A DNA stretch of 64,000 nt from Pseudoips prasinana (Eukaryota > Arthropoda > Insecta > Lepidoptera > Nolidae), in NCBI GenBank assembly GCA_951640165.1, contig OX621247.1, positions 27,440,001-27,504,000 on the forward strand, written 5' to 3'. Below are positions 21,478 through 33,692 of this stretch, piece by piece. The notes beneath the pieces were generated by a model. That model was not told the DNA's origin. It made no database searches and saw only the letters and a program-made list of their open reading frames with translations. Both the position numbers and the translations under genes were made by a program. Every line of letters begins with the position of its first letter. Position 1 is the stretch's first letter.

Positions 21478-21845
21478 TGATGAACATGACCTCTAAATGA
21501 TAAGAATGTATTGAAATCTAAGTTCAACCCTAAAGGGTTGGATATAGATTTTAGTATTGAAATCTATGTTCAATCCTAAGGGGTTGAATATGGATTTCAA
21601 TACATTGGTCATGTTTTCTTTGTCCATATTGAACCCCAAACTGTTTGGTGTTAAATAATAAAATTAAATTAATATTCATTAACTGTATAGCTTGTCTGTG
21701 ATGAGAGAAATTCGGAATTACATTGACTTGTTGAATTGGGATAAACTATTATAGGAATTTATTATTATTGGCATATCCCCAAGATAAAATAAATAATTAG
21801 GGGAGGTTTGTCGAGCAGTGGACTTCTTTGAGCTGTAATAGTGAT

Positions 21846-22041
21846 GAAGGGAAGTGGAACTATTCATTTTCAAACTCCTCCTTTTTTCTCTTTCTGGTAA
21901 AAATCGTTGCGGGATCCAAGACATTTAAAGCGATTCCCCGGGACATGCCTGAGCTTCACCGCTCAGTGTCATTTCATTGTGTGCCACTGTTGATCCTGGC
22001 TTACAGGAGTTGCAGTGGTGGGTAAGAGGGAGGGACCAATT
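21846..22041. mobile_element. 195-base retroposed insertion with ~13-base target duplication
   Basis: CTGTAATAGTGAT flanks both sides (left ending 21845, right 22043-22055). Member B has a single uninterrupted CTGTAATAG here (about 26670), an empty site. Inside: GCGGGATCCAAGACATTTAA, CCCCGGGACATGCCTGAGCT, TTGATCCTGGCTTACAGGAG. Other copies are at 58632-58840 (member C, same site) and about 36451-36640. Confidence 0.75.
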
Positions 22042-22934
22042 CCTGTAATAGTGATAACGATAATCATTAATTAGAGATTTTTTTATTTAAGCATATACCC
22101 TTCCTAATGGTTTCTGAATTTAATGACTAATAGAAGAGGGATCAGGCCGTTTATTCCAATCACACCAGAAATGAACATAATTGCTTGCGTTTTTGCGCTG
22201 TTGTGTTTTCGATCGAATGTCTCCGATTCTATGCAATGCCTACTAATTTTAATAACAATGCATCCATTTCTATCGTTGGTATTAAGGAAAAACGATAGGG
22301 CATCTCTGGTTTTGTCAATTTAGCTTTTATCAGTTGGTAACAGTTTGTTTGACATTATACACCCATACCGCATACTTGGGACATATTACAACGATAAGCT
22401 TTGGGAGATTTCTCGGCGATAATGGTACGGAACCAGGTAATTTTAATATTTCATTTCAAAAAAAATTTGAACATGAAATCAAATAATCTTTTTAACTTTC
22501 TTCTACGCTACAAAAAAAGTACTTTAGTTGATGACCCGATAACTTTTCAATCCGTTCTAATACGTTAGAATTTTTTTTATGTAAGTATTTAAGTTTCACC
22601 AACAGTTGTTACATATTTAATCTCTCTCTCTTTAACTTAAGTGATGTAGTGTGTATAGCTGTTTTCAGCCTTTTCTATCATAAGTCTTCTCCTGGACTTC
22701 TTTGCAAGGCTCCATTTTCAAAACTTCCTTCACTTGATTCATATATTTACGTCTCGGTCTGCCACTCTTACCTCAATTTTATACTTTCTATCACCACTCA
22801 CATTACATTATTTAATACAGATTGTTAAAGAATTGTAGGTTAAAGGCTTTAGGTGTATTATGTTTGGTCCTACCATTTACAAGAAATGTTAGATTTATCA
22901 TTCGGTAGATATAAATATACTGAATAATAATAAT

Positions 22935-23065
22935 AATATCTAGGGACAATGTCACACAGATCATCCTAGCCCCAAACTAAGTAAAGCTTGTACTATGGGT
23001 ACCAGGCGACGATATACATACTTATATGGATAGATAAATACTTATATACATAGAAAACATTATAT
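22935..23065 (-). mobile_element. Truncated family 1 SINE (3' part)
   Basis: The reverse complement of ATAATAATATCTAGGGACAA TGTCACACAGATC ... GTACCAGGCGACGATATACA ... CATAGAAAACAT equals the 3' half of the SINE at 25835. The tRNA head is missing. The same truncated copy is in B (27588-27715) and C (59785-59900), so it predates the family's duplication. Confidence 0.7.
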
Positions 23066-24118
23066 GTATATATACATATACAGACTTAAAAACAAATATA
23101 AAAAAATGAATGCTTATTCTGTGTAGATTTTAACTTTATAACCCAACAATTTTTCCTGGGCTGGTAATCTTTTGTTTACTTGTTGAATCTTGAGTTTAAA
23201 TATATTACTCATATGGCCTCAAATTTCTTTCCATCTTCTAACTCTCTTACTACGTGTAAATTTTTCAAATGCCATAATATCTTCTTATTAGTTTATTCTT
23301 TATTAATTTAGATCTTAACAAATTGTCCTGATTACTTCTAAACAATTCAACACTTACGTGTCACTGTCAGACATAATATTTTGATTTTGTTAATTCAATG
23401 TTAGCAGCCAGGCATTTAAATAAAAGTAAGGGGTTGTTGGGGTATGTTGTGTTTAAGCATTGTTGCACGATATTTCTGATTATACTTTAGTTTTATGGAC
23501 CAATCTAAGCTGCCATTTTGTTGGAATAAGAACTTTATCTTACATTATTTTAACTGCAGTTTTCCACCCTCAATACCTCTCCTCTCCTCTCTCTCTCTCT
23601 CAATAATATATGAGTATGAGTGTGTGTGCGAGTATCCAGAGTCGAGCCGACGAACATAGTGCGCGGTACAGTTGTTATATTATGAATTCGTGGATTACAA
23701 CACTGGGAGTAACCGTGATTAATCAAACTGTAGGTATACTCTATAGTATACTGCATATTGCAACAGAAAACGCCGCACACTCGGCTCCAAATCAGTCGTC
23801 CGCAATTCTGCGACTATCAGACTTACAATATGCCTCTATATTATACATAATTCTAGCAATTAAAATATTTAAAAAATTTCCCGCGGGTACGGGGAACGAT
23901 AATAATATGTTTTAAGTTTGTGCGTTAGATTAAAGTTAGTTTGTAAGGTAGTCAGATCTCAAGATACTTATATTAGAGCGTGGCGTAATGCTTACAAAGC
24001 AAGCCCGACTAAATCACACGTATATACCTACAGCTACATATTCAATTTAAAAAGAAACGCTGAGAATTTCCCTTTTCTATTGAGGGTTTGCCTTGTAAGC
24101 TTCCTGCTACGGCAAGAC

Positions 24119-24182
24119 ACGCTTCGGGCCCCATTGAGAAAAAGGTCCTTAACAGTTGTTTCTCAATGGGGCCCGAAGCGAA
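24119..24182. repeat. Hairpin CGCTTCGGGCCCCATTGAG
   Basis: CGCTTCGGGCCCCATTGAGA AA pairs with TTTCTCAATGGGGCCCGAAG CG around a short loop. It is present with changes in B (28718-28783, right arm decayed) and C (61507-61569). Confidence 0.7.
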
Positions 24183-24387
24183 TCTTTTTGAAAATGTCAT
24201 GTTGTTGGTCTTCTACATGTTAATCATTTCTGCGGCCGCGTATCAACGCACAATAAGTCCTGGCAATAAAACAGCTGCATCTTGGTCTAACAAATGTTTA
24301 TATATCTGTATTTTTAACCCTTAATCGGTTATGATAATAATTCATTTTATTTGCAACATTATAGAGTTTAAAAATCGTCCAATGCTG

Positions 24388-24600
24388 ATAGGCCTCCCCC
24401 AAAGGTTTCTATATATAACGTTGCCATTTGGATCATTGTAATCACCGCTTGGCATGCGAGTTGGCGACCGCAGTTAGGTGGTAGCTAGTACACAGGAGGC
24501 GCTGCTGCCCGACTACTTCGTGTCGGCTTTTACGATACCCACGGAAGGGTATAGTGTTATGCTTTCTGGGCTGGAAACCACACGGCTCCCAATTTCCAAC
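24388..24600 (+). mobile_element. R1-like LINE 3' tail fragment
   Basis: GATAGGCCTCCCCCAAAGGT, ACGTTGCCATTTGGATC, GGCGACCGCAGTTAGGTGGT AGCTA, GACTACTTCGTGTCGGCTTT TACGATACCCACGG and GGGCTGGAAACCACACGGCT follow, in the same order, the 3' UTR of the R1-like LINE (reverse strand 34297 to 34090). Equivalent fragments are in B (about 29010-29240) and C (61795-62010). Confidence 0.6.
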
Positions 24601-24668
24601 TAAGGGTTAATATTTGTAGCACTAAACGTATGTTTCTGCGAGGGTTCAGCGCACTGACCGAACCTTAT

Positions 24669-24851
24669 GTGCCTCTAGCACGAGTTCCTGCAGTTTACTT
24701 ACTCGATCACACGTACAGTTTCCTCCCATACATTGAGCACCAGCGCCTCTCGCGGAAACTATTAAGAACAAAAACTCTGGTGCTCAATGTATGGGACAAA
24801 ACTGTACGTGTGATCGAGTAAGTCAACTGCAGGAACTCGTGCTAGAGGCAC
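24669..24851. mobile_element. Palindromic MITE, GTGCCTCTAGCACGAG ends (member A copy)
   Basis: GTGCCTCTAGCACGAGTTCC at 24669 mirrors GGAACTCGTGCTAGAGGCAC ending 24851. Arms of about 75-80 bases pair through CTCGATCACACGTACAG and CATTGAGCACCAG. The same MITE in B (29308-32701) has the Harbinger element inserted in its centre. Member C lacks it (CCTTCACTATTC at about 62084), so C serves as an empty site. Confidence 0.8.
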
Positions 24852-25834
24852 TGTATTCTTTGACATAATAACTCTGAACAATTTAGACATAGTTACATCT
24901 TTAGTTAAAAGGCCGATTAGATTTAAAAGAATCTAGTTGAGATTCGCCTATTATTTTCGCACTAAGGAGCACCAATTTTCTAGGAATTATAGCCTGATCT
25001 AAAAAAGTGAGTCCATCACGGTGGCGGTGCTAAAATGATAACTTCAGAATATTTACATGCAGATGCATGAGTTTCAAGAGCGTTACGAAAATTGTGATCG
25101 GCGAGGTGAACTAAGTTAGTGTAGATAAAAAGGGAAAGAGTTACTTTTCATATAGCGAGAGGTGCGAGCACTCATTTTCTTTCTCTTTTTCCCAAGGCCT
25201 GTTTTGTTTTATATATCTTACTTTTACTTCAGTCGTTTCGTCTAAAGTACAAATGTTTGCTTTTTTTGCTTGTTTTTTGGAATTGGAAGATCTATTAGTC
25301 TTATTATTATGTGCATTTTGCAAGATTCTGAACTGCAGTCAGTTTTATAGGCAAATTAAGTAAGTTCCTTAAGTTTCGTTCACTATTAAAATATGTAACT
25401 CCTTTTTTTATAAAGAGCTGTAGAAGCATGATGTAAATAGTATTTAGAATTGTATTATCCTCGCAATAAAAAATAATATTTAAACTATTTTTGGGGTGCA
25501 TTTGAATGAAAAAGCAGCTGAATAAAACTGTTAGATTGGAACTATGTTATATCCTGTCCGGTTCAAAGTCTAAACTAGTCTAAAGTGTTATAGTTAACCA
25601 AGATTAACTCATCTGTAGCCATGTTATGTTGTGGCTCTCAAATTTAATTTATGGTTACAATAAGTATAATTAACAGATTTACTAAGATCATGACATTAAA
25701 ATTGTAGATATATGATTCAATGTTAAAATCAGGATGGATTATTCTACTATTGAATTAATATGAAAATATATACTTTTGAATTATATTCTTGTGTTTTATT
25801 AAATAAGAAGAATTACGTCAATATATTCCAATTT

Positions 25835-26085
25835 GACGGTCACCGTAGCTTAGTTGGTAGTGATCCTGCCTGCAAAGCTGGTGGTCCTGTGTTCGAATCC
25901 CGGTAAGTGCAAATATTTGTGTGATGAGCACGAATATTTGTTTCTGAGTCATGGATGTTTTCTATGTATATAAGTATTTATCTATCTATATAAGTATGTA
26001 TATCGTCGCCTGGTACCCATAGTACAAGCTTTGCTTAGTTTAGGGCTAGGATGATCTGTGTGACATTGTCCCCAGATATTATTCC
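25835..26085 (+). mobile_element. tRNA-derived SINE (family 1), member A copy
   Basis: Head GACGGTCACCGTAGCTTAGT TGGTAGTGATCC with box A, then GTGTTCGAATCCCGG as box B about 40 bases on. The body is GATGAGCACGAATATTTGTT, TATATAAGTATTTATC and GGTACCCATAGTACAAGC, ending TGTGTGACATTGTCCCCAGA. Intact siblings are at 33693 and 47503. It reads like a tRNA 5' half but lacks an acceptor-stem partner, so it is not a tRNA gene. Confidence 0.85.
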
Positions 26086-26159
26086 TAATTATAAAATTAC
26101 ATTGGTTTTTGCAATAGTTACAAGAACATCTTTAAAGAAAGTAAAATTAGCGGAAACGG

Positions 26160-26399
26160 ACGTGCGGAAGTTACATAAAACTGTTGGTTAAATATTTCTG
26201 CAATATTTTTGGGCTCAGAGACCCCATTCACACTTACAGGGAGGCCCGGCCGTACATTAAATTTACTAGTACTCTTCCAAAAACTCTTAAAATCCTTTTT
26301 ACGAAATTGAGTAGCTAACTTATTCATTTTTAATTGCTCATTATTATTTTGAGTCTATTTTAACCGTGCCTTAAATATTTTTCTACTTTCGCACATTTG
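26160..26399 (-). mobile_element. LINE fragment (N-terminal RT linker region)
   Basis: On the - strand 26327 to 26160 reads MNKLATQFRKKDFKSFWKST ... GLPVSVNGV ... NIAEIFNQQFYV. This is the layout that precedes the reverse-transcriptase domain in Jockey/RTE-type LINE polyproteins (K.FWK, V.G, IA..F..F). Upstream codons continue with RKIFKARLK then a stop. It is a small internal fragment with both ends truncated, wedged between repeat members A and B. Confidence 0.6.
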
Positions 26400-29300
26400 T
26401 ATTGAAATCTAAGTTCAAGCCTAAGGGGCTGAATATGGATTTCAATACATTGGTCATATTTTCTTTGTCCATATTGAACCCCAAGCTGTTTGGTGTTAAA
26501 TAATAAAATAAAAGTAATATTCATGAACTGTATTGCTTGTCGGTGATAAGAGAAATTCGGAATTTCATTGACTTTGAATCGGGATAAACTATTATAGGAA
26601 TTATTATTATTGGCATATCCCCAAGTTGACTTAGGGGAGGTTTGTCGAGCAGTGGACTTCTTTGAGCTGTAATAGAGTTAATGATGATCATTAATTAGAG
26701 ATTTTTTTATTTAAGCATATACCCTTCCTAATGGTTTCTGAATTTAATGACTAATAGAAGAGGAATCAGGCCGTTTATTCAAATCACACCAGAAATGAAC
26801 ATAATTGCTTGCGTTTTTGCGCTGTTGTGTTTTCGATCGAATGTCACCGATTCTATGCAATGCCTACTAATTTTAATAACAATGCATCTATTGCTATCGT
26901 TGGTATTAAGGAAAAACGATAGGGCATCTCTGGTTTTGTCAATTTAGTTTTTAACAGTTGGTAACAGTTTGTTTGACAGTTATACACCCATACCGCATAC
27001 TTGTGACATATTACAACGATAAGCTTTGGGAGATTTCTCGGCGATAATGGTACGGAACCAGGAAATTTTAATATTTCATTCAAAAAAAATTTGAGTATGA
27101 AATCAAATGATCTTTTTAACTTTCTTCTACGCTACAAAAAACTTTACTACTTTAGTTGATGACCCGATAACGTTTCAATGCGTTCTAATACGTTATTATT
27201 TATTTTTTATGTATTAAATTAAGTTTCACCAACAGTTGTTACATATTTAATCTCTCTCTTTAATTTAAGTACTGTAGTGTGTGTGTGTGTATGTAGCAGT
27301 TTTCAGCCTTTTCTATCGTAAGCCTTCTCCTGGACTTCTTTGCAAGGCTCCACTTTCAAAACTTCCTTCACTTGATTCATATTAAATATATGAATCATGT
27401 CTCGGTCTGCCACTCTTACCCCCTGCCTCAATTTAATTCTTTCTATCACCACTCACATTACATTATTTAATACAGATAATTAATTGTGGGGTAAAGGCTT
27501 TAGGTGTATTATGTTTGGTCCTACCATTTACAAAAAATGTTAGATTTATCATTCGGTAGATATAAATATACTGAATAATAATAATAATATCTAGGGACAA
27601 TGTCACACAGATCATCCTAGTCCCAAACTAAGCAAAGCTTGTACTATGGGTACCAGGCGCCGATATACAGACTTATATAGGTAGATTAATACTTATATAC
27701 ATAGAAAACATTATATGTATATACAAATATAAAGACTTAAAAAAAATTTAAAAATGAATGCTTATTCTGTGTAGATTTTAACTTTATAACCCAACAATTT
27801 TTCCTGGGCTGGTAATCTTTTGTTTACTTGTTGAATCTTGAGTTTAAATATATTACTCATATGGCCTAAAATTTCTTTCCATCTTCTAACTCTCTTACTA
27901 CGTGTAAATTTTTCAAATGCCATAATATCTTCTTATTAGTTTATTCTTTATTAATTTAGATCATAACAAATTGTCCTGATTACTTCTAAACAATTCAACA
28001 CTTGCGTGTCACTGTCACACATAATATTTTGATTTTGTTAATTCAATTTAATAGCAGCCGAGCATTTAAATATTCATGTAAGGGGTTGTTGGGGTATGTT
28101 GTGTTTAAGCATTGTTGCATGATATTTCTGATTATACTTTAGTTTGGGGACCAATCTGAGCTGCCATTTTGTTGGAATAAGAACTTTATCTTACATTATT
28201 TTAACTGCAGTTTTCCACCCTCAATACAACTCCTCTCTCTCTCTCTCTCTCTCAATAATATATGAGTATGAGTGTGTGTGCGAGTATCCAGATTCGAGTA
28301 GTAGTAGTAGTAGTATACAGAATCAAACTGCATACTCTACAGTAGGTATACTGCATATTGAACCAGAAAACGCCGCACACTCGGCTCCAACTCAGTCGTC
28401 CGCAATTCTGCGACTATCAGACTTACAATATGCCTCTATATTATACATAATTCTACCAATTAAAATATTACAAAAAATATCCCGCGGGTACGGGGAACCA
28501 TAACCGTTTTAAGTTTGTGCGTTAGATTAAAGTTTGTTTGTAAGGTAGTCAGATCTCAAGATACTTATATTAGGGCGTGGCGTAATGCTTACAAAGCAAG
28601 CCCGACTAAATCACACTTATATACCTACAGCTACATATTTAATTTAAAAAGATACGATAAGAATTTTCTTTTTCTATTGAGGGCTTGCCTTGTAAGCTAC
28701 CTGCTACGGCAAGTCACGCTTCGGGCCTCATTGAGAAAAAGTTGTTTAGGTCCTACACAGTTGTTTGTCGTTGGGGCCCGAAGCGTTTCTTTTTGAAAAT
28801 GTCATGTTGTTGGTCTTCTACATGTTAATCATCTTCCGCGTATCAACGCACAATGAGTCCTGGCAATAAAACAGCTGCATCTTGGTCTAACAAATGTTTA
28901 TATATCTGTATTTTTAACCCTTAATCGGTTATGATAATAATTCATTTTATTTGCAACATTATAGAGTTTAAAAAGAGTTGGTAACTATTATACCAATGTC
29001 CATGAGCCTGATATCGTCCAATGCTGATAGGCCTCCCCCAAAGGTTTCTATATATAACGTTGCCATTTGGATCATCGTAATCACCGCGCTTGGCGACCGC
29101 AGTTAGGTGGTAGCTAGTACACAGGAGGCTCTGCTACCCGACTACCTGGTGTATCCCTTAGTCGGCTTTTACGATACCCACGGAAGGGTATAGTGTTATG
29201 CTTTCTGGGCTGGAAACCACACGGCTCCCAATTTCCAACTAAGGGTTAATATTTGTAGCACTAAACGTATGTTGCTGCGAGGGTTCAGCGCACTGACCGA

Positions 29301-29628
29301 ACCTTATGTGCCTCTAGCACGAGTTCCTGCAGTTTACTTACTCGATCACACGTACAGTTTCCTCCCATACATTGAGCACCAGCGCCTCTAGCGGAAACTA
29401 TTAAGAACTAAGGGTGCTTGTACACGGTGCATGTAGCTGGAGCAAGTAAAGATGCGGGTTACACGCGTGAGTCATATGCGCAAGCTATTTGTTCGAGTTA
29501 CTCGCTTGTACTTACTTAAACATGGTGCATATAACTGGAGCAAATAATAACTTGCGCAAGCAGTAGTGGTCAAGAGCTACATGTGCATGCTATTCGCACG
29601 GTAGCTTTATGAGTTGAATCGCGTCAAA

Positions 29629-31617
29629 ATGTCTCGACGAACGAAAATTCTTTTAAAATCATTTGTTAAAAATGTAATATTACCAGAATTATTAAATATG
29701 CTAGAAGACGAATTAATACGATTACGAAGCAAAAAGTTATGGATGCGTAACTGGATAGCACGAAGAAATGAAAGTTTAAATGTATTGGAAGAAATTAGAG
29801 CTGAAGATCAGAAGGAATTTAAAACTAGTTTTCGAATGTCACCCGAGACTTTCGAATTACTTTTGAGTAAAGTCAGTGGACTCATTACTAAAAAAGATAC
29901 TAATATGAGACTGGCTCTTCCTCCTTCATTGAAATTGCAAATTACTATAACGTATTTAACAACTGGCTGCAGTTATACTTTTCTGGAGAAGTTTTTCCGT
30001 GTATCAAAATCCGCAATATCTAAACTCATTCCGGAAGTATGTGATGCCATTTATGAAAAACTAAAGACTTCTATAAAGGTAAGTCATAAAATAAACAATA
30101 TTTAATATAGATAATGCTTTTATTTCAAAAATACTAAACATTTGTTGTGATCATTTTACGAAAAATTAATACAGGGACTAAATAACAACTCGTGAATGGT
30201 TCATTATTCTTCATACTCATTTAAAGCGCACTCAGGTATAGTTTGATTCATAGCTTGCGTTAAAATATCACTTTGTGAGACATCGGATTGATCATCATTG
30301 TTTTGTTCAGGAATAGTGATTACAATTGCATCATCATCATTAACACTTTCAGTTAATATTGGATCATTTTCACCAACCATAGAAGATTCTGCTAAATAAA
30401 CTTCACTCACAGAATAATCGCTGTCTGTAATTGTTGTTGATGTCTCAGCACTTAGACGAGTTCTGCTCCTGGATGTTTTCCGTATTTCACTTAGTAATGC
30501 GTCAGATAAGATATTTTGAATACTAGATTGAGTGTATATACGGTTTTCAGAAGATAGTTTTTTTAGTTGCAACCCCACATATGTTCCAAAAGCAACACAT
30601 TCATCACTATCAGTTTCATCTGTTTGATCGCTGGCCAAAATATCTCTAATATTTGACATTGTTTTATTCATAACATCAAATTTTGTTCGACGTTTCTTTT
30701 CCCAAGAAGCAGAGCTCTATGTTGTTGATATGTTTCTTTTCGTTTGTGTTCTTTGTGAAACAGGTCCCATACCTGTGTTATTGGAAGTAACAGTATTTTC
30801 AGTATTTTGTATTTCTTCATCTATTTGTTGCAAACCCTGAAAAAATAATGTAAAATAAATATTATGCACGTTATTTTTGATGTTTCAGACTCCTACAACA
30901 TTGGAAGAGTGGAAAGTAATTCAGAACGGATTTGAGAAGAGATGGAATTTTCCGAATTGCTGTGGTGCTATAGATGGAAAGCACGTAGATATTATGGCGC
31001 CTCAACATTGCGGCTCACTGTACTTTAATTTTAAAAAGAAAAATAGCATCGTGCTTTTTGCATTAGTTGATCATGACTACAATTTCACGTACATAAATGT
31101 TGGTTGCAACGGTTCAGCATCAGATGGAGGCATATTTCGAAGCAGTGCTCTCTATAATGCTCTAGAAGAAAATGTATTACCTGACAATGGATTCATAATA
31201 GGAGATGATGCTTTTCCTTTAAAATCATATTTACTAAAGCCCTATTCACGTTTGCCAAGGAACTTAACTTATGCTGAAAAAATATTTAATTATCGCCTCT
31301 CCAGAGCACGGCGAATAGTTGAAAGTACGTTCGGGATTTTAAGAAGTAAATTTCGCATTTACGAAAACATGATAGCATGTTCTGTTGAAGTGGCGGAACG
31401 GTTGATTCGAACTACGTGTGCACTACATAACTGGCTAAGAAATGTTGAAGCAACATATATGCCTCCAGGTACATATGATGAAGGGGACACAACAGAGGCA
31501 CGAAGGAATTTACATTATTCTGTTATTTCGCAAACCGGGGAAGACGTAAGAAATACTTATAAGGAATATTTTGTCACACAAGGGAGGGTAGCATGGCAAG
31601 ATATTATGATTACTTAA
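29629..31617 (+). CDS. Harbinger transposase (HARBI1-like, DDE), two exons
   Basis: Exon 1 is 29629-30078 (ATG, MSRRTKILL...; donor AAAG^GTAAGT). Exon 2 is 30889-31617 (acceptor GATGTTTCAG^ACT), in phase 0, about 392 residues. The N-terminal part (about 60-150: FKTSFRMSPETFELLL ... LEKFFRVSKSAISKLI) is the helix-turn-helix-like region of this family. The DDE_Tnp_4 nuclease follows: first Asp in CCGAIDGKH, second in IIGDDAFPL, Glu in RRIVESTFGIL, with CALHNWLRN near the end. All three catalytic positions are kept and there is no stop or frameshift. It cuts and pastes elements bearing these terminal repeats. The partner gene is broken (30204-32306). Confidence 0.9.
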
Positions 31618-32306
31618 AATATTTACTGTTCCGTTCCTTCACCTTACTAAACTGAGACACACGGTGATATAGGTACAGGTAAATTATTTAAACACAATTT
31701 CACTGCACAAAACAAATTACGTTACACGCATATGCAACAGAAGTTTTGTATAAATAATGTATAAATAATCATTTTTAAATAAATTCCTTCCTTCCTTGAA
31801 TACTTAATAAATAAATAAATAAATAAATATTCAACATACCTGACAGACGGTTATATTTATTCAAAAAGTAATAGAAATTTCTTTTTAAATTTGTGTATTG
31901 TGAAAAAATATTAGTAATAATAAAATATAATTATAAACACGTTACTTACTAATTCCTGTGGTTTTCTTTTCACATCCGCAACTTTGACCATTACTTCTTG
32001 TAGCATGTAAAACCATTTCAATGAAGGTTTATATATTTCTGTGGCTCCAGCGCCTGATTTTTGAGATTTCTCTATTTTTAACTTTTCTAAATTGTAAGTA
32101 GATCGAAGACTTCGTATTTTATTTTTTATTTCATTTTTTCCGAAACCGTCAATGCCCATCTCTTTCTCGATTGCTTCTAAAGCGTTCTCTCTTGATTGTT
32201 TATTTTTGTAGTTTTACGATTCCATATTCCACAGACAATCGTAGGTTTTGTACAGAAGTACGAAACGACAAGTCGTTTCGTCATTCCACTTATCTAATTT
32301 ACTCAT
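30204..32306 (-). pseudogene. Harbinger MADF-BESS partner gene, two in-frame stops
   Basis: Reading 32306 down: exon 1 32306-31950 (ATG MSKLDKWNDETT..., donor TTA^GTAAGT), exon 2 30836-30204 (acceptor TTTTTTCAG^GGT), phase 0. Exon 1 has a MADF domain (LYKTYDCLWNMES, YKNKQSRENALEAI, IRSLRSTYNLEKLK, KPSLKWFYMLQEV). Exon 2 ends with a BESS-like motif (FGTYVGLQLKKLSS ... IQNILSDALL) and an acidic tail. TAA at 32216-32214 splits the MADF domain and TAG at 30719-30717 splits exon 2. In Harbinger elements this MADF/Myb-like protein binds DNA and brings the transposase to the ends. As read here it cannot be made full length. Confidence 0.8.
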
Positions 32307-33692
32307 TATTGGTCACATTAAAACAAAAACTAAACAATTATAGAAGAAACAATTCACATATTAGAAAAACAACTAAATTAAACCGCTTCCTTATCGGTCT
32401 GTAGCGTCGCGCTTGCGCACGTCTGAACCTGCTCAAGTGACATGCGCGAGTGACCCGCGCGCGTCGCAGAGCACGCGGATTAGTTGCGCGGGTGGCTCGC
32501 TTTAGTACATGCTCGAGTCACTAGACCCGCACGTGTTTTTAAACGATATGTTTACGATGCATATAACCCGCGCAAGTGCCTCAACATGCGCAAGCTACAT
32601 GCACCGTGTACAAGCACCCTAAAACTCTGGTGCTCAATGTATGGGACGAAACTGTACGTGTGATCGAGTAAGTCAACTGCAGGAACTCGTGCTAGAGGCA
32701 CTGTATTCTTTGACATAATAACTCTGAACAATTTAGACATAGTTACGTCTTTAGTTAAAAGGCCGATTAGCTTTAAAAGAATTTAGTTGAGATTCGCCTA
32801 TTATTTTCGCACTAAGGAGCACCAATTTTCTAGGAATTATAGCCTGATCTAAAAAACTGAGTCCATCACGGTGGCGGTGCTAAAATGATAACTTCAGTAT
32901 ATTTACATGCAGATGCACGAGTTTCAAGAGCGTTACGAAAATTGTGATCGGCGAGGTGAACTAAGTTAGTGTAGATAAAAAGGGAAAAAGTTACTTTTCA
33001 TATAGCGAGAGGTGCGAGCACTCATTTTCTTTCTCTTTTTCCCAAGGCCTGTTTTGTTTTATATATCTTACTTTTACTTCAGTCGTTTCGTCTAAAGTAC
33101 ACTTGTTTGCTTTTTTTGCTTGTTTTTTGGAATTGGAAGATCTATTAGTCTTACTATTATGTGCATTTTGCAAGATTCTGAACTGCAGTCAGTTTTATAG
33201 GCAAATTAAGTAAGTTCCTTAAGTTTCGTTCACTATTAAAATATGTAACTCCTTTTTATAAGGAGCCGTAGAAGCATGATGGAAATAGTATTTAGAATTG
33301 TATTATCCTCGCAATAAAAAATAATATTTAAACTATTTTTGGGGTTAATTTGAATGAAAAAGCAGCTGAATAAAATTGTTAGATTGGAACTATGTTATAT
33401 CCTGTCCGGTTCAAAGTGTAAACTAGTCTAAAGTGTTATCGTTAACCAAGATTAACTCATCGGTAGCCATGTTTATGTAAGTTATGTTGTGGCTCTCAAA
33501 TTTAATTTATGGTTACAATAAGTATATTTAACAGATTTACTAACATCATGACATTAAAATTGTAGATATATGATTCAATGTTAAAATCAGGATAGATTAT
33601 TCTACTATTGAATTAATATGAAAATATATACTTTTGAATTATATTCTTGTGTTTTATTAAATAAGAAGAATTACGTCAATATATTCCAATTT

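Larger units (their letters stand above)
21500..26159. repeat. Repeat family member A (~4.6 kb, non-coding)
   Basis: It matches member B (26400-34018 after removing the Harbinger insertion) from 'TATTGAAATCTAAGTTCAA' to 'GCGGAAACGG', and member C (58305-62594) except at the right end. It contains, in order, short TTGAAATCTA..AAGGGGTTG subrepeats, a 195-base insertion (21846-22041), a truncated reverse SINE (about 22935-23060), a (CT)n tract near 23585, a hairpin at 24119-24182, an R1-like LINE tail (24388-24600), a palindromic MITE (24669-24851) and a forward SINE (25835-26085). There is no gene. The only long-lived small frame (22123-22323) is not kept as a recognisable protein. Confidence 0.75.
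29412..32619 (+). mobile_element. PIF/Harbinger DNA transposon, 3208 bp
   Basis: The termini GGGTGCTTGTACACGGTGCA (29412) and TGCACCGTGTACAAGCACCC (ending 32619) are perfect inverted repeats that continue through TGTAGCT. TAA flanks both ends (29409-29411, 32620-32622), the typical TWA duplication. Subterminal regions are full of short CGCAAGC / ACTCGAGC / GCGCGAGT-like motifs in both orientations. Member A shows GAACAAAAACTC where B reads GAAC-TAA-[element]-TAA-AACTC, an almost exact empty site. It encodes a transposase (+) and a MADF-BESS protein (-) in the usual two-gene arrangement. Confidence 0.95.

Noticed and set aside
22123..22323. 66-codon frame, also in B and C (MTNRRGIRPF...)
   Set aside because: Kept only because the three repeats are recent copies. 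It has no recognisable domain and its changes are not biased to silent positions as far as I can tell.
25835..25920. Possible tRNA gene (box A and GGTTCGAATCC box B)
   Set aside because: No 3' acceptor strand pairs with the 5' end, and the same head is attached to a fixed ~250-base body in four or more copies, so it is a tRNA-derived SINE.
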